Shown: positions 44,528 through 56,500, counted from the stretch's first letter. The stretch is 64,000 bases of DNA from Rhizoctonia solani (GCF_016906535.1 NC_057375.1:1922001-1986000); one strand, 5' to 3'. Numbers and translations are program-made. Notes: generated by a model from the sequence alone, not told the origin.

Positions 44528-46155
44528 TCATTCTTTTTCCAACTTGTCTTGGCCAATCTTGGTGGCTTCCTTGGTGGTGGCCTTCCATCCATTTGGGCAC
44601 TGCTTAATCCCATGCTCCTTCTGGCCGCATTTAATGCAAAGGCCCAATGAGCGGCAACAGTCCCTTTCCTCCAGTGTGACATAATTGGGGTCTTCTGATA
44701 GGCGGACCCTGGTGGTAGTTGTGGAGGTGGCCAAGTTTTTGGCAGGTGCCTTTTTTGGTTGGTTTTCTTCATTTTTGCGGCACGTGTTGTCAATTTTTGT
44801 TGCTGCTGCAAAGATGGCCTTGAGTTCTTCAGGGATGTTATCCTTGGTTGACAGGAGCTCCTTTACCTTCCAATGAAGGCCCCTTGTGAACTGGGCAATA
44901 TATGCTTCCTTGTTCCAGTTGAGTTCTGCAATGAGGTTACGGAATTCTGTGACATATTCTGCAGTTGAGGTGGTCTGTGTCATAACCTATATCTGGAAAG
45001 GTTATTACCATATATATCCACTGTCAAAGATATATAGTATATGTGATGCACAGTGATATATGAATAATATATATTGCTGGGGGATGTTGCACTCCCCCGC
45101 CCCCCTAGCCGCGGGCCAATGTTAAGGGAGCCCGCGGGCAAGGTCTGAATAATATATTATTATAGAAGAGATTATGTCATCCCCCCCCCCCCTCAAATCC
45201 GTAGTAGTTTAGTATAGTATTTGATAAAGGACTGGAGGGGGGGAGGTCATGTGACCCTGGTGGACTGTCAGTCTCTAAGTCATGAGCCCTTAGAGTAATG
45301 ACAGTTCTGACTGCATATATGTGAGTATATGCGGCCTTCTAAAGACTGTGGGATATCCTATTAGTAGGTGGCTTGGTCAGGAGACATGCCAGCAAAGGCA
45401 TGGGTCATGACAGTCTGGGTGAGGGAAGCAATTTTTTGTGCTGCAGCCCTTTTGGCGTCAGGATTGGCAAAGGCCTCTTTGAACCAACTGGTCATGGCAG
45501 GGATGGTTGTAGGGGCATTGGGTTCTCCCTTGATGATGTTCCCAATGATGGGGAGCACCCAATTGGCAGCTTTGTCCTCCATGTGATAGAGGATCCAGAC
45601 AATTAGCTGCTTGTCCTCTTTGAATTGGTCCCTGTGGAGGGCCCCCCACAGCAGCATGCAGTCCAGCCATTGTACTGCCTTAAGCCCCTGTATGTCCCCT
45701 TTGAATGGATCTGGTAATTCCATTTTGGGGCACTTGGTGTCCAAACCTGAGCTAAAGGGGGTGAGGGTCCTCAAATCCCTAGTTGTTCCGCAAGGCTCCT
45801 TTTTGATTCCCCTTGGTTCTTCCCTTGGTTGTTCTTCCTCTGAATTGTAACCAATTGTGCTTCTGATGGGACAGAAGGGATCCCTAAGTCCAGGCCTAGC
45901 TGTTCTTGGAGTGTTGGCTTGTCCTCCTGTATGAGTAGGAGGGGTGATAGGCCCAGTCAATGGGCCAGGCTGGGTTTGGACTTGGGTTCCTCCCTGGTCC
46001 TTGTCTCCAAGGAGGTCCACAGTTTCCTTGCATATGGCCTTGAGCTCAATGAGCTGTTGGCTTTGGGAGCAGATTTGGTCCTGCAAGGACCCAACTGTGG
46101 CTGTGAGGGCTGTGACAGCCTGGAGGAGAGTGCTAAGGGTTGGCTCCAGTTCCAT
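44528..46155 (-). pseudogene. gag: Ty3/gypsy-type gag remnant in the palindrome centre, split by a solo LTR
   Basis: Reads leftward from the inner LTR of the right arm. The first part (46155-45413, start ATG at 46155) has a coiled-coil-like N-terminus, a Pro-rich linker and the capsid-type core (PDPFKGDIQGLKAVQWLDCM). The second part (44972-44528) continues with AEYVTEFRNLIAELNW and a classical zinc knuckle C-IK-C-GQKE-H-GIKQ-C. A 435-base solo LTR interrupts them; its 5-base duplication is consistent with one open frame before that insertion. After the zinc knuckle the sequence continues about 100 bases and stops at the palindrome junction 44430, so protease and the rest of pol are gone. Confidence 0.82.
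44978..45412. mobile_element. Solo LTR inserted in the gag remnant
   Basis: 435 bases from TGTCATAACC to GGTCATGACA: TG...CA with 10-base inverted ends (one mismatch), flanked by the 5-base duplication GTCTG (44973-44977 and 45413-45417). Inside are a poly-C run (about 45181-45194) and a GC hairpin CCGCGGGC/GCCCGCGG (about 45109-45145). Left by LTR-LTR recombination of a second, unrelated element. Confidence 0.85.
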
Positions 46156-46249
46156 TCCTGGCAGGTCTTGCAAAGTGGGAGATGGGCTGCAAGTGGGCGG
46201 TTGGGAATGGGATGGAACAGAGCAGCGGCTGGAGCAACTGGAGGGATGG

Positions 46250-46739
46250 TGTTATGGATATGACATTTCTTCTTTAATCTGTACTTATTTTATTATTTAC
46301 ACTAGTAATCTTACAGTAAATAAATGAGATAAAGATGCAAACTAAGGTTTTCAAGGTCCCTCTATCCAATAATGACCTTTACAAAACCTACAAAGCTCAG
46401 GAATACCCTTAATATGCAATGCCTTTTGCATATATGCTGTTTTCTCACTCATTTAAATATATAAATTCAGCTGAGTAGATAAACAGTAACAAGTAATATT
46501 TCTCTTGTTTGTAGTATTTATTATTCAAGATTCTATCTTGTGGCTACACACAGAAATATTCAGGGTCCCCCCTGTTGCATAGACAAGTGCTCCGGCGCTT
46601 AATCAGCCCTTAAGCGCCAACGCACTAAATGCGCCTTTTCTCCATCACCCGGGCATCCCACACTGCCGAATCGCTTGCGCTTAGGTGCGCATGTTTGTGC
46701 GCTCCAGAACGCTGGGTCAAACTCCCAAAACGGACAACA
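46250..46739 (-). repeat. LTR at the inner end of the right arm (5' LTR of the gag remnant)
   Basis: On the minus strand it runs TGTTGTCC...CATAACA and is followed directly by the leader of the gag remnant, so it is the 5' LTR of that element. Its mirror at 43940-44430 lies in the opposite direction, where a 3' LTR should be in direct orientation. Confidence 0.7.
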
Positions 46740-49700
46740 TTTGGCTGAGTTATGCCCCATTTACTGTAAGTACCCAATGTAGAGGTATCCTACCTTTGGG
46801 ACTGTTTACTCCAAGGATGAAACACTTAGCCTTGGGACATCTAAGGACCTACACAGGTAAATAATGCCTTGGGGCAAACATTGCCTTGGGGCAAATATTA
46901 GGATCTGTTGTTTGTTTACTATGTACCAAAGTATTGGCTCCCTCAAGTGTTTCAGTTGCCACATATACCTCCTGTACCCCCTCTTGGTATCAATCATGTA
47001 TATACTTGTTTGTGCGCCTTCTCAGGGTATAAAAGGACCCTGTGAAGACGCTTCTAATGCATCCATTTATCCACTCTTATATATTGACATATACACACAA
47101 GCCTTTAACAGCTTATCTGCGCATTTACTTTAGTGATTGACTCACTGTAAATAGCATAGGAGGTTATTTGGCGCACTAAGACCATAGGCCAGTCCCAACA
47201 GACACAGGGTAACCTATTAGTGTACTTACTGCAACCCTGTGCCCCTTGACTGTCACAGTTGTTGAGTTCAACATTGAGTATAGTGCAACAATACTGTAAG
47301 GATTGTTGTGATTGAGTGATAGTGTTTCAATCCACCATACCCCTTATATTGTAGATAGCTTTATCTACAATATCTCATAAATCCTAGATATATTTTAGGT
47401 AAACCCCATAAGTCTTAAGTCTTACTTAAGCATATATAAGTCCTATACTTATTAGGCAAATCCTATAAATCCTGTGCATTAGTCAGGTAACCCTCTTACT
47501 TAAGGTACTATCCTAGAGACCTTAAGTATACATACCCTTAGTCACTTAGGCTTAAGTAACATTAGTCTAAGGTACTATACATAACCAACCACCTGCACTT
47601 CATAGTTGCTAGACTATTTGTTAGGAGTTGTTATTCCTGATAATCTAGCCTATATTGTGCATATATTCTGTGCATATATTCTGATTCTTAATACTAGTTC
47701 TTAGTTATTCTCATATACATTTTGTATATAGTAATTCTTTTTTACTCCTGTACTTACACAACTCTTAACAGACGGGAGTAAGGGTGTGGGGCGCCAGAGC
47801 GTGTGGATGGAATAATTGAAACGGCATGGGGGATGGTAGTGCCTGATACAGGACTTATGAGCAGTTTTTGTGTAGTGTGTGGGCTCTAAATCTTTGCGTC
47901 AAGCACCTAGCGTTGGATAGTCCCTACAACAAATCAACAGATCTGGTGATTGTGATATGAGCGGGTTTTCTACAAGCAGGTGTTTCAGCTGACTAAGGTT
48001 GCTAACTACTGTGTTCTGGCAAAACACATGGTATGCAGGGGATTAGAGCCCATCTGCCTTATTGTTGTAGACACACTTGATACCAGGGAATTTATTCCCA
48101 TTTTCTTGATTTTAAACAAAGACAAACGGACAACATTTTCAATCACGTGACTTTGGCGCTTATATCATACGCTAAGTGCCAAGCCACGTCCCCACCCGCG
48201 CTTACCTCAGCATACGTAGCCACCTCCACCTATGATGTCATCATGACACGTCAGTGACACGTATGCATGAGTAAGGCCAACTGCAGAGCGGGGTTCTTAT
48301 TGGTTATGGTATTGCATATATTATATTTGTAATTAGTTCACCTCTGTAATATATAAGGAGGCCAACCGACCATGGTAACACCCAGGTCAATTACCTCTTG
48401 TTGCATCCCACTCAGTGTACAAGGGCCTTACAGCCCAGTAATTACTTAGTTTAGCTACTTAGATAGTCCACACCGCCTTAAGCGGCTTTGTTGTTATACT
48501 TAGATAGCTTGTCACCGCCTTAAGCGGTCTTGTTGTTGTAGGATAGCTGCTCGTTGCTGTAGTTAGGTTTGTTGTTGCCTTAAAGCAACTTTCTCATTTG
48601 TACACTGCAGCCACAAGCGCCATCCCCCTCAACGCCCTAACGGACGTCTAGGACACTTATAGCAATTTGGTACTATGTGAGGGTGGGGGGTTTTTGGTTA
48701 TTCTACCCTGCAAAGTGGCCCTGATCATGTGATTTCCCTTGTGCTAGTACAGGGGGTCCTCTCCTTGTCAAACAAGCCTACAGGAAGTTGATTTTACAAT
48801 GTTGTACACCACTGTAAGGTGGGTACACGCTGGTGGAAGTGGGCGCTTATGGCTGTACTACTACAAGCAAGACTTATGTAATCTACTCTAACTAGGCTAA
48901 ACTACTGTCACGTAAGGTGACCTACTGCTAACTGATGACAAGGGGGCCTGAGGCCTGGGAGGTGTGATGAGTGAAATAAGAGGTGAGCGTCTGAGAACTA
49001 CTGGGGGCCAGCTACTTAGCTGGCTGACTGATCCTCCTCAATGAGTATGAGACAAGGTAAAATTGACTTGGGGTCTCCAAGTGATTTTCCTTATGTATTT
49101 ATACACAAGAGAACTATCTACAGGTGGTCAAAGCTTGTGAGAAAAGAAGTAAAGGTGTGAAGAAAGAAGCATGCTGCAGGCTGCGCAGAAGCATGGATTT
49201 CCTCTAAGCGCCCTTGGCATGGCATCTTGGTGTGGCATCTTGGCATGATAAGCGCCGAGATCACGTGACTGAAAAAGTAAAGATAAAGAGTCCGTAAAAA
49301 ATACTAAAAATAATAGAAAAATTGTCCAATTCCAATGGTATAAATCTTGGGAGTGTAACACTCTCCTTCAAGCAAAGCACCATGATTGAATTATACATAA
49401 TTTGTTGTGTGCAGCACCATTGACTGTTATTTCCAACGTAACTGATAAGATATTTGTTTGTTCTTCTCTCACCCTGCACCCAGTTCAACAGAGACATGAG
49501 TTCACCATGAACAATAGTTGGCTTCTCAGTGGGATCATTTGCTCCACACACTATTAATTACTCCAATATTTTTGGGCACTATAGAGTTATGATTAAAAAA
49601 ACAAGTTAGATAATAGCCAACAGGTTGATAGATAAAGGGACTGAGAGCTGAACAGTTTACGCTAATGAATGTATACCTCATGAACCTTGTTGAGTGTATG

Positions 49701-50047
49701 GTTAGTTAGTGAATTGCCATGACTAAGTGCCAAATGTAATGAGAATTAAGCACACAGAACAATAAGAGAATTAAGACTGGAGGATTGAGTGATTCAAAGC
49801 TAGGTCTAGGATGCTCATAAACTGGCTACCACAATTGATGTGATTGAACATCTTCTTGCAATTAAGATTATGGACTGAACGCGGGCCAACCTTGTCCCAG
49901 GGGCCAATACAACAGACAGAGAAGCTTGACCTTGGTTCAGGGGTGCCGCAATCTTTCTTTCCTTTTACATACAACGCGCAGTACAGATGCATGCCAGAGC
50001 CTTAGCAATTAGATCACGCAGCTACATTGTCAATTAGAACCAGATTG

Positions 50048-50152
50048 ATGATGCGCCTTCTGGCAGCCGGCTTGATTTGGTTGTATGTGATCTGCATTTG
50101 CCTTGCCGGAAACGCCATGGAATGTGCAGCGGGCAAGAACTACTCTGACTGA
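50048..50152 (+). CDS. Possible small secreted protein exon (doubtful)
   Basis: 34 codons from ATG 50048 (a second ATG at 50051). The first 20 residues are strongly hydrophobic after MMR and end in CLAGNAM, like a signal peptide. A longer open stretch follows to about 50635 in other frames, including ATIDISIDIYS-like sequence near 50585, so splicing into a larger protein is possible. No family recognised. A mirror copy lies at 40532-40636 on the minus strand. Confidence 0.22.
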   Translation: MMRLLAAGLIWLYVICICLAGNAMECAAGKNYSD

Positions 50153-50807
50153 CTCTATTGCTCATACCATCAATAGCCTGCAGGGACAGCCACTTGCCCG
50201 CCAATTCACGTCATTAGCGCGCAGAGTCCGTTCCGCCAACGTGCAATTTATCCCAAACGGGGCTTATTCGGATCCCAGAGTGAATGCCGCTCCACGAGGC
50301 CATTGCCTTCCTTTGGCTCCGCTCCTCTGATACTGTATTCAACTGAATATGCTCGACGCTACGCCTGGACCACACTGTGCCTCGATGCTCGAAACGGAAC
50401 GTCATGTGGTGCTATGCCCTACCTTCCAGCAAGCTGTCGGATCTATGTGCAGTATGTATCGGGTAAGCGAGCCTTTATCCGTGTGATCGAATCGATATTG
50501 ACACCGTTTCTGGTGTATGCACGTGCGGTGTGTGGTTGTTCGGTCATACACGTGATTGCACACGCACCGGATGTCATCAACCATACAATTGACATATCGA
50601 TTGACATCTATTCAAAGGTCTACGGGAGAGGGTGAGCACCTCTAACCTTGTACTCCTAGTTCGGCACGCCCCAAATGTTCAACCCCTTGGAGCTGAACGC
50701 TCGTTCCTATGGGACTCGAAGGAAGGTCATATACATACCAACCCGGTGACATGGGGGTCCGGATTGCCATTTCGTCTCGGCGCATACGGGCGACGCCGAC
50801 CCAGAGG

Positions 50808-50815
50808 CATATAAG
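50808..50815 (+). promoter_or_regulatory. TATA-like box of the lectin gene
   Basis: CATATAAG about 145 bases before the lectin ATG. A possible leader intron acceptor (TTCGCAG) lies just before the ATG at about 50952. Mirrored at 39869-39876. Confidence 0.4.
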
Positions 50816-50958
50816 CCACAAGCTGCGCGCTCCGAGTCGACACTAAGTTTGTGCTCTTTACCACACCTCAACCCATCGTCTATCTACCAAACCGTTGAGT
50901 GCATCCACCATCGAGCTCCAGCGTCGGATTGACTAACGTGTATCGATTCGCAGTCATC

Positions 50959-51792
50959 ATGGCTAACCACGGAGCGCTCTTCAACACCATGGACGTCCGC
51001 GACTGGACCAAGCCCCAGCTCGAGAACTCGAAGGAGTTCACGAACAACTGGCCTGCGACCAACTTCCCGCTCGGGATCAACTGGCTGGACTACGACAGGT
51101 CGTCGAACATTCGCCTGAAGTCGTACATCGACAACGTCAAGTTCGACGAAAAGAACCTTACGTTCTCGTCCAAGTGCCACCTCGACGCCTGGTACGACTC
51201 GAAGATGTACTCGGCCGGATGCACCTGGCTGGGACACTTCAACGACCGTGACTTCCAGTCCGGATACGTAGACACCAAGCCGACCCAAGAGTACACGACC
51301 GTCGACGTGACGTTCAAGCACGAGTATGCTTCGACCCCTAACATCACCTGCTGGTTCACCGCGATCGACCTGGACAAGGACAAGGACTGGCGTATCGATG
51401 TGTCCGCTAGCGACGTGACGAAGAAGGGCTGCAAGATCAAGTTCCGGGTGTGGGGCAGCACCCACGCCTACTGGCTCAAGGCGTGCTGGATCGCGCACCC
51501 ATCCGATCGCTCGCACATCGACTCCGGGTCGTTCAACACGATGGACCAGCGTCCGTGGGACAAGCCGCAGCACGAGCACCAGAAGAGCGTGGCGTTCTCG
51601 AAGAAGTTCGGCCGACCGCCCCTAGTGTACTGCGCGCTCAGCCGGATCGATGAGACGAACAAGGGCAACCTGCGGCTGAAGACGTACATCAAGGACGTGT
51701 CCCCCCAGGGCATGAAGTGCCATATCGACTCGTGGCACGACACGGTGATGTACTCGGCGGTGTGCCAGTGGATCGCGTACCAGAAGTACTAA
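50959..51792 (+). CDS. Tandem H-type lectin protein (right copy, intact)
   Basis: 277 residues in a single exon from ATG 50959 (MANHGALFNTMDVRDW) to TAA-type stop at 51790-51792. Three consecutive H-type lectin modules are visible. Module 1 (about residues 8-95) runs FNTMDVRDWTKPQ to DAWYDSKMYSAGCTWLG. Module 2 (about 100-188) has VDVTFKHEYASTPNITCWFTA, RIDVSA and WLKACWIAHP. Module 3 (about 193-277) runs FNTMDQRPWDKPQ to HIDSWHDTVMYSAVCQWIA. The W-x-D-x-x-x-Y-S-A and WIA signatures are those of the Helix pomatia/discoidin II lectin fold, which binds N-acetylgalactosamine. No signal peptide, so probably cytosolic, like many fungal lectins with defensive roles. GC-rich and biased codons contrast with the AT-rich arm around it. 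Modules 1 and 3 are closest to each other. Confidence 0.85.
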   Translation: MANHGALFNTMDVRDWTKPQLENSKEFTNNWPATNFPLGINWLDYDRSSNIRLKSYIDNVKFDEKNLTFSSKCHLDAWYDSKMYSAGCTWLGHFNDRDFQSGYVDTKPTQEYTTVDVTFKHEYASTPNITCWFTAIDLDKDKDWRIDVSASDVTKKGCKIKFRVWGSTHAYWLKACWIAHPSDRSHIDSGSFNTMDQRPWDKPQHEHQKSVAFSKKFGRPPLVYCALSRIDETNKGNLRLKTYIKDVSPQGMKCHIDSWHDTVMYSAVCQWIAYQKY

Positions 51793-51924
51793 GAGGTGAG
51801 CGGGGCTGTATGCGGGCTGGTTGTTGACCGGCTTTGACTGACGCACTCCCTGCTTCGCCAGGTACGCTGACGGAAAAAGAAGTGGGGCTGGAGTGAATGT
51901 GTGCCTTGATGTATCTGACCATGT

Positions 51925-53522
51925 ATGCACTATACGCGCCGAATGCGCTGCATGAATGAAAAAAGTAAACTCGAATCCGCTCCATTTGTGACCATGGGAG
52001 CAACTACTGCTTACCTATCAGCGATGCCATATGTGGCTGCATACCAGTGAGATCAACTACGTAGACTAGTGGGCTCATTTGCAGCGCCAATCTATTCGAT
52101 GCTGAACGTTGGCTGATTTTTACTTCTCATGCTGCCCTGCATTTAATTACCTATATCTCCTCTCCCGCTTTCGCTCTTATTTAATTATTTACCGCATGTA
52201 CTCTCTAAACCCTTTACTCGGACCTTTATCATGCAACCTTATATGAATCAATTCTAAACTCGTATCAGTACCCACTTGTAGCCCATTTACTCTCCAATTG
52301 CTGACGTCAGACGTCCCCTAGGGCACTAGGCTCATACCCCAGTGGTTTTCATTTTGAACCGACATCTAAAAATGCAGATAGTGTAACCCTGCAGACTGAT
52401 AATAACGTGGCCTCCGAGTCGACCTTCAATCAACCCATCTCCCCTTTGTGACCGTTATACGGAACATTTAGTCTGTGTACTTGAGCTTCTGTCTTAGAGG
52501 GGCTGTCAAGTCCATGTGGACATATGTACCCAGAGTTCGGGCTCGAGCTCTTTAATGAGAAGACGTTCATAGCCTTAATATCGAGGACCCATGAACTCTG
52601 ACGTGTTAGCTGCCTAATCTTATCGAGTGCCCTCAAACCCTTATTCGACTATATAGTGATATCAGAGCTACCGGCTATTTCACATACCCAGCCAGGTAAC
52701 CCACACTTTCTTTTTGCCCTTTCTGGTTTTATTTCACGTTTGATTCTTAGGTACACACTCTCATTTGTTTTTTTTTCCACATGTCCATCGTCCCGGTGAC
52801 TTTATAAGGCCCCGGGAGGAGCTGTCACACCCCTTTATTTTTCTCGCCTCAGTCGAGTGTTGAGTTCGGACTCGGATTGATGATCATAGTCAGGGCGACT
52901 TCGCTGTCGGAAGCATTCGTATTCAAATCAGACAATAAGTATCTACCTCACATTATCCTAAAGAATCAAACAGTGGTCGGTACAGATCCGCGATAAGTTA
53001 GAGCGCTGTGCATCGTAGCCCGCGTAGACGCATAGCCAGGACTTAGACGGCGTTCTGTCGTGAGTCACGTGGTCACCTCGGCGTTAGCCTCCCCCTTTTG
53101 TCCTTACTGCCTTTCACTTCCATCTCCCCCCACTCCTCCCTCGCCCGCTTCGCGGTCTCGATCATATCCTCGTCGCATTATTTTAGTACAGATACCTTGG
53201 TTTTTTCCCACCCACCACACCACTCCTTGGGAGCAGTTTTTTGGACCGCCCACCCACGAGCCTTCACTCGCGGTCGGGCGTCCCCCACCTTCCCGGTCTG
53301 CTTCCATTCCATGCTGGTATCCTTGTATACATTCCATTGTCCCAAATACCGTATTCATCATACTTGTATATATATCGTTCCACGCCACGAGCGCACACAG
53401 GCTAAGTCCATCCATTCTATGCTTCAAATTTGATTTACGAATGTCCAATTTTCTCGGCTAAGGCCACGATCAATTTGATTAGCATCCACAACCACCCCAA
53501 TCCCTCAACCGCTAACTTGCAA
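51925..53522. other. Gene-free spacer after the palindrome
   Basis: About 1.6 kb. The first 75 bases are weakly inverted relative to 38680-38760. GATATCAGAGCTACCGG near 52660 resembles an LTR-element primer site, and TGTCACACCCC near 52823 an LTR start, but no element can be assembled. Open frames at 53060-53460 look like chance. The promoter of the NACHT gene should lie near 53300-53500. Confidence 0.35.
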
Positions 53523-56500
53523 ATGTCTGTTAGGGACAAAGCCCGCAAAATTAGAACTCGAATCAAATCTCATATCCAAGGCCTGGTTGAGAGCAGCCCA
53601 CAGCCCTCGTTCCCAGCACCGGTATCGCCCCATACACAAGCAACGCCCACAAGCCAACCTATTTCACCCCGGAATACCCCTTTGCCCTTGATTGAAGATG
53701 AAAGTTGGACCAAATTAAAAAGCCTTATGCGTACGCTTAGGCAAGCGTCTGTTGCCAGCGGGTTAGGACTGGTGACAGGCATTATTGAAGGATTGATTGA
53801 TTCTATTCAGATATTTGAGGTACGCACTATTTAGAACAATTCAACTTTGTTTTAGTTGACCCCGAAATAGGATACGGCGAAGGGTCAGAAACAATACAAA
53901 GACTTACGAATCGAGCTGGAACTGTTATTCGATGAGTTGCAACAATATTTCTCTAAATCACCAATCATAACAACGAGTATAGCCAACATCTGTGGGTATG
54001 TCAAAACTGGAATTCTTGATAAAAGGGAGTCTAATAATGACGCGTAAAGATCAATAAACAAGGAAATAGAATATTTGAAGAATCAACAAGCAAGGCCAGC
54101 AACAAAGCGATTGCTTCAAGCGGAAAATAGTTCGGATGAAGTATGGGAATGCTATCGACGTATACAAGGACACCTTCAGCGACTTTCTGTAAGGCAGTTA
54201 CACAAGCGATATGCGGTAAGACACTTACGTTCACGATAGCGAAACGCAAACGTCTTGGCTTGGATTCTTGTTGACCAACTTGCAACAGTAAGTTTTAAAC
54301 ACCTGTGAAGACCAAATTAGTGATGATATATAGGAAAATCGCCTGCGGGAGCTAGCACCATGGCCATGGCCATGCTATAACTCAGAGAAAGCATTCGAAC
54401 TGAAGCGAGGTCCATGCATAAAAGGTACACGCACTAATGTATTGGCACAGATGTATCAATGGGCAACTGGCCATGATACAGGAAACATCTACTGGATGAG
54501 CGGTATGGCTGGGACCGGCAAGACGACAATTGCATATAGCCTATGCGAGCAATTGGATACAGACGCAAGCCGTATATTGTGTGCCAGTTTCTTCTGTTCC
54601 CGGTCGCTTCCCGAGTGTCGTGATGTGGGGCGTATTATACCATCGATTGCGTATCAACTTGCTCGATGTTCTCGGCCATTTCAATACGCACTGCACCAGG
54701 CAATGGAAGAAGACCCAGACGCCCACACTCGTTTACCGTATCTCCAATTCGAAACATTAATCGCACAACCTCTTTCCGACAAGAGAGTGAAGGAGGCATT
54801 TCCAACGAATATGGTAGTCGTGATTGATGCCCTGGACGAATGTGAAGACTCCAAAAGTACGCAGCAAATTCTCCATATACTTCTAACGAAATCAAGGAGC
54901 CTCCCGATTAAATTTTTCATATCAAGTCGCCCAGAAGCTGCCATACGCGATCAAATGAAAAAGGATGATTCTTGGATCGATTCACAAATTGTTCTGCACG
55001 AATTGGATAGCGGGGAGGTACAAGCGGACATCAAAAGATATCTAAGTGTGGAACTGGCCCCAATCAACCCCTCGGATTCAGAAATCAAACAATTAGTTGA
55101 ACGGGCTGGGGTACTGTTCATCTATGCTGCCACTGTAATACGTTATGTCGGGTACGATGGATTCTGCAGAAACCCACGCGCACGATTGAAGACAGTGCTC
55201 GGTATGACCAATCACCACAGCAAGATTCAGACCGAAGATATAGACGGGTTATATACGGTTATCCTCAAGGCGGCTTTTGATGATACAAAACTCGAAGAGG
55301 AGGAACTAAATGACATGTCACTTGTCCTTAACACGGTGATATGCGCGAAGCAGCCACTTACCATCAACGCCCTAGCCGGAATTCTGAAGCTTGAAGACGT
55401 TGGCCAAGCCCACGCGGCACTACGACCGCTATGGTCTGTACTACATATAGTACAATCCACAATGATAGTCACAACACTACACGCATCTTTCCCTGACTAT
55501 TTGCTTGACTCCACCCGCTCCGGGGGTTGGAAATGGCATTGCAACGCTATTATACATAACTACATCCTTGCTCGAAGGTGTTTTGAGTACATTCGAGACT
55601 CAGAGCCTCAATTTAACATCTACAAACTAGAATCGTCTTGCCTCATTGATGAAGAAGTTCCAGACTTGGATGTGCGGATTCAGGAAGCTATACCCATTGA
55701 GCTATACTATGCATGTCGATATTGGCCTGACCATACAGAATCCTCCCAATCTCACTCGGCATCAGCTTTAGTACCACTCCTAGAACAGTTTATGGAAAGG
55801 AACCTGTTGTTATGGATGGAAGTTCTGAACTTGAAAAGGGATATGGACGTTGGGCCGGGCCAATTGGTAGTTGCGAAACAATGGTCAATTGTGAGTAACA
55901 AAATCCATAGCTATCCGTGTCTGACTTTTCTCCAGCGGCATGGTGCTACCTGTCAGCTTGTTAATCTAATCCACGATGCATGGCGTTTTGTACTCATATT
56001 TTCATCAAGTCCATTATCACAAAGCACCCCTCACATCTATGTCACAATGCTCCCGTTCCTACCCCCTCATAGCCCGTTACGCAAGTACTATTCTCACAGA
56101 ATGAAAAGGCCAATTCGTGTTATAGGTACTGCACTCGAGCGAAGGAAAGGGCTATTGGCTCGATTGTCAATAGGTGGTAGCGATTCTGCAACGTGCTCCC
56201 CCGATGGTACACTCATGGCCTTGGGGTGGAATGGTTCAGACATGGTCTGCCATATCTCGATCTTAGATACTTCCAGCGGACAATTATTATTGGATATATC
56301 CCAGGAGGAGACCACTGGCCGAGTTTTTTGCGTTGCTTTTTCTCCAGATAGTACCCGTATTGCATCTGGGATCAATAACACTATCTGGATCTGGGATGTC
56401 GCAAACGGAAAACTAGTCCTTGGTCCACTTGAGGGCCATCAGGACTTTGTCTTCTCGGTCCTTTTCTCGCATAAAGGCTCTTACCTGGTGTCTGGTTCTC

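Larger units (their letters stand above)
46250..51924. repeat. Right arm of 13.2-kb palindrome
   Basis: Mirror of 38761-44430. Contains the inner LTR, about 3.3 kb of TE-derived DNA, a small ORF region and the intact lectin gene, reading outward. See the left-arm entry for the few differences. Confidence 0.93.

Noticed and set aside
50884..51579. A 231-codon frame opposite the lectin gene, rich in Val, Arg and Leu (mirror at 39168-39800).
   Set aside because: Typical antisense shadow of a GC-biased gene; residues are repetitive VRRV/LGVY-like and match no family.
38761..51924. The whole palindrome as one giant DNA transposon with 5.7-kb terminal inverted repeats.
   Set aside because: No transposase is encoded, no target duplication is visible at the outer ends, and identity fades instead of stopping cleanly. 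The centre is a retrotransposon gag, which points to rearrangement.
52640..52850. A primer-site-like GATATCAGAGCTACCGG and an LTR-like TGTCACACCCC start, suggesting a Copia remnant.
   Set aside because: Order and spacing do not build an element, no matching LTR end was found, and no coding remnant lies nearby.
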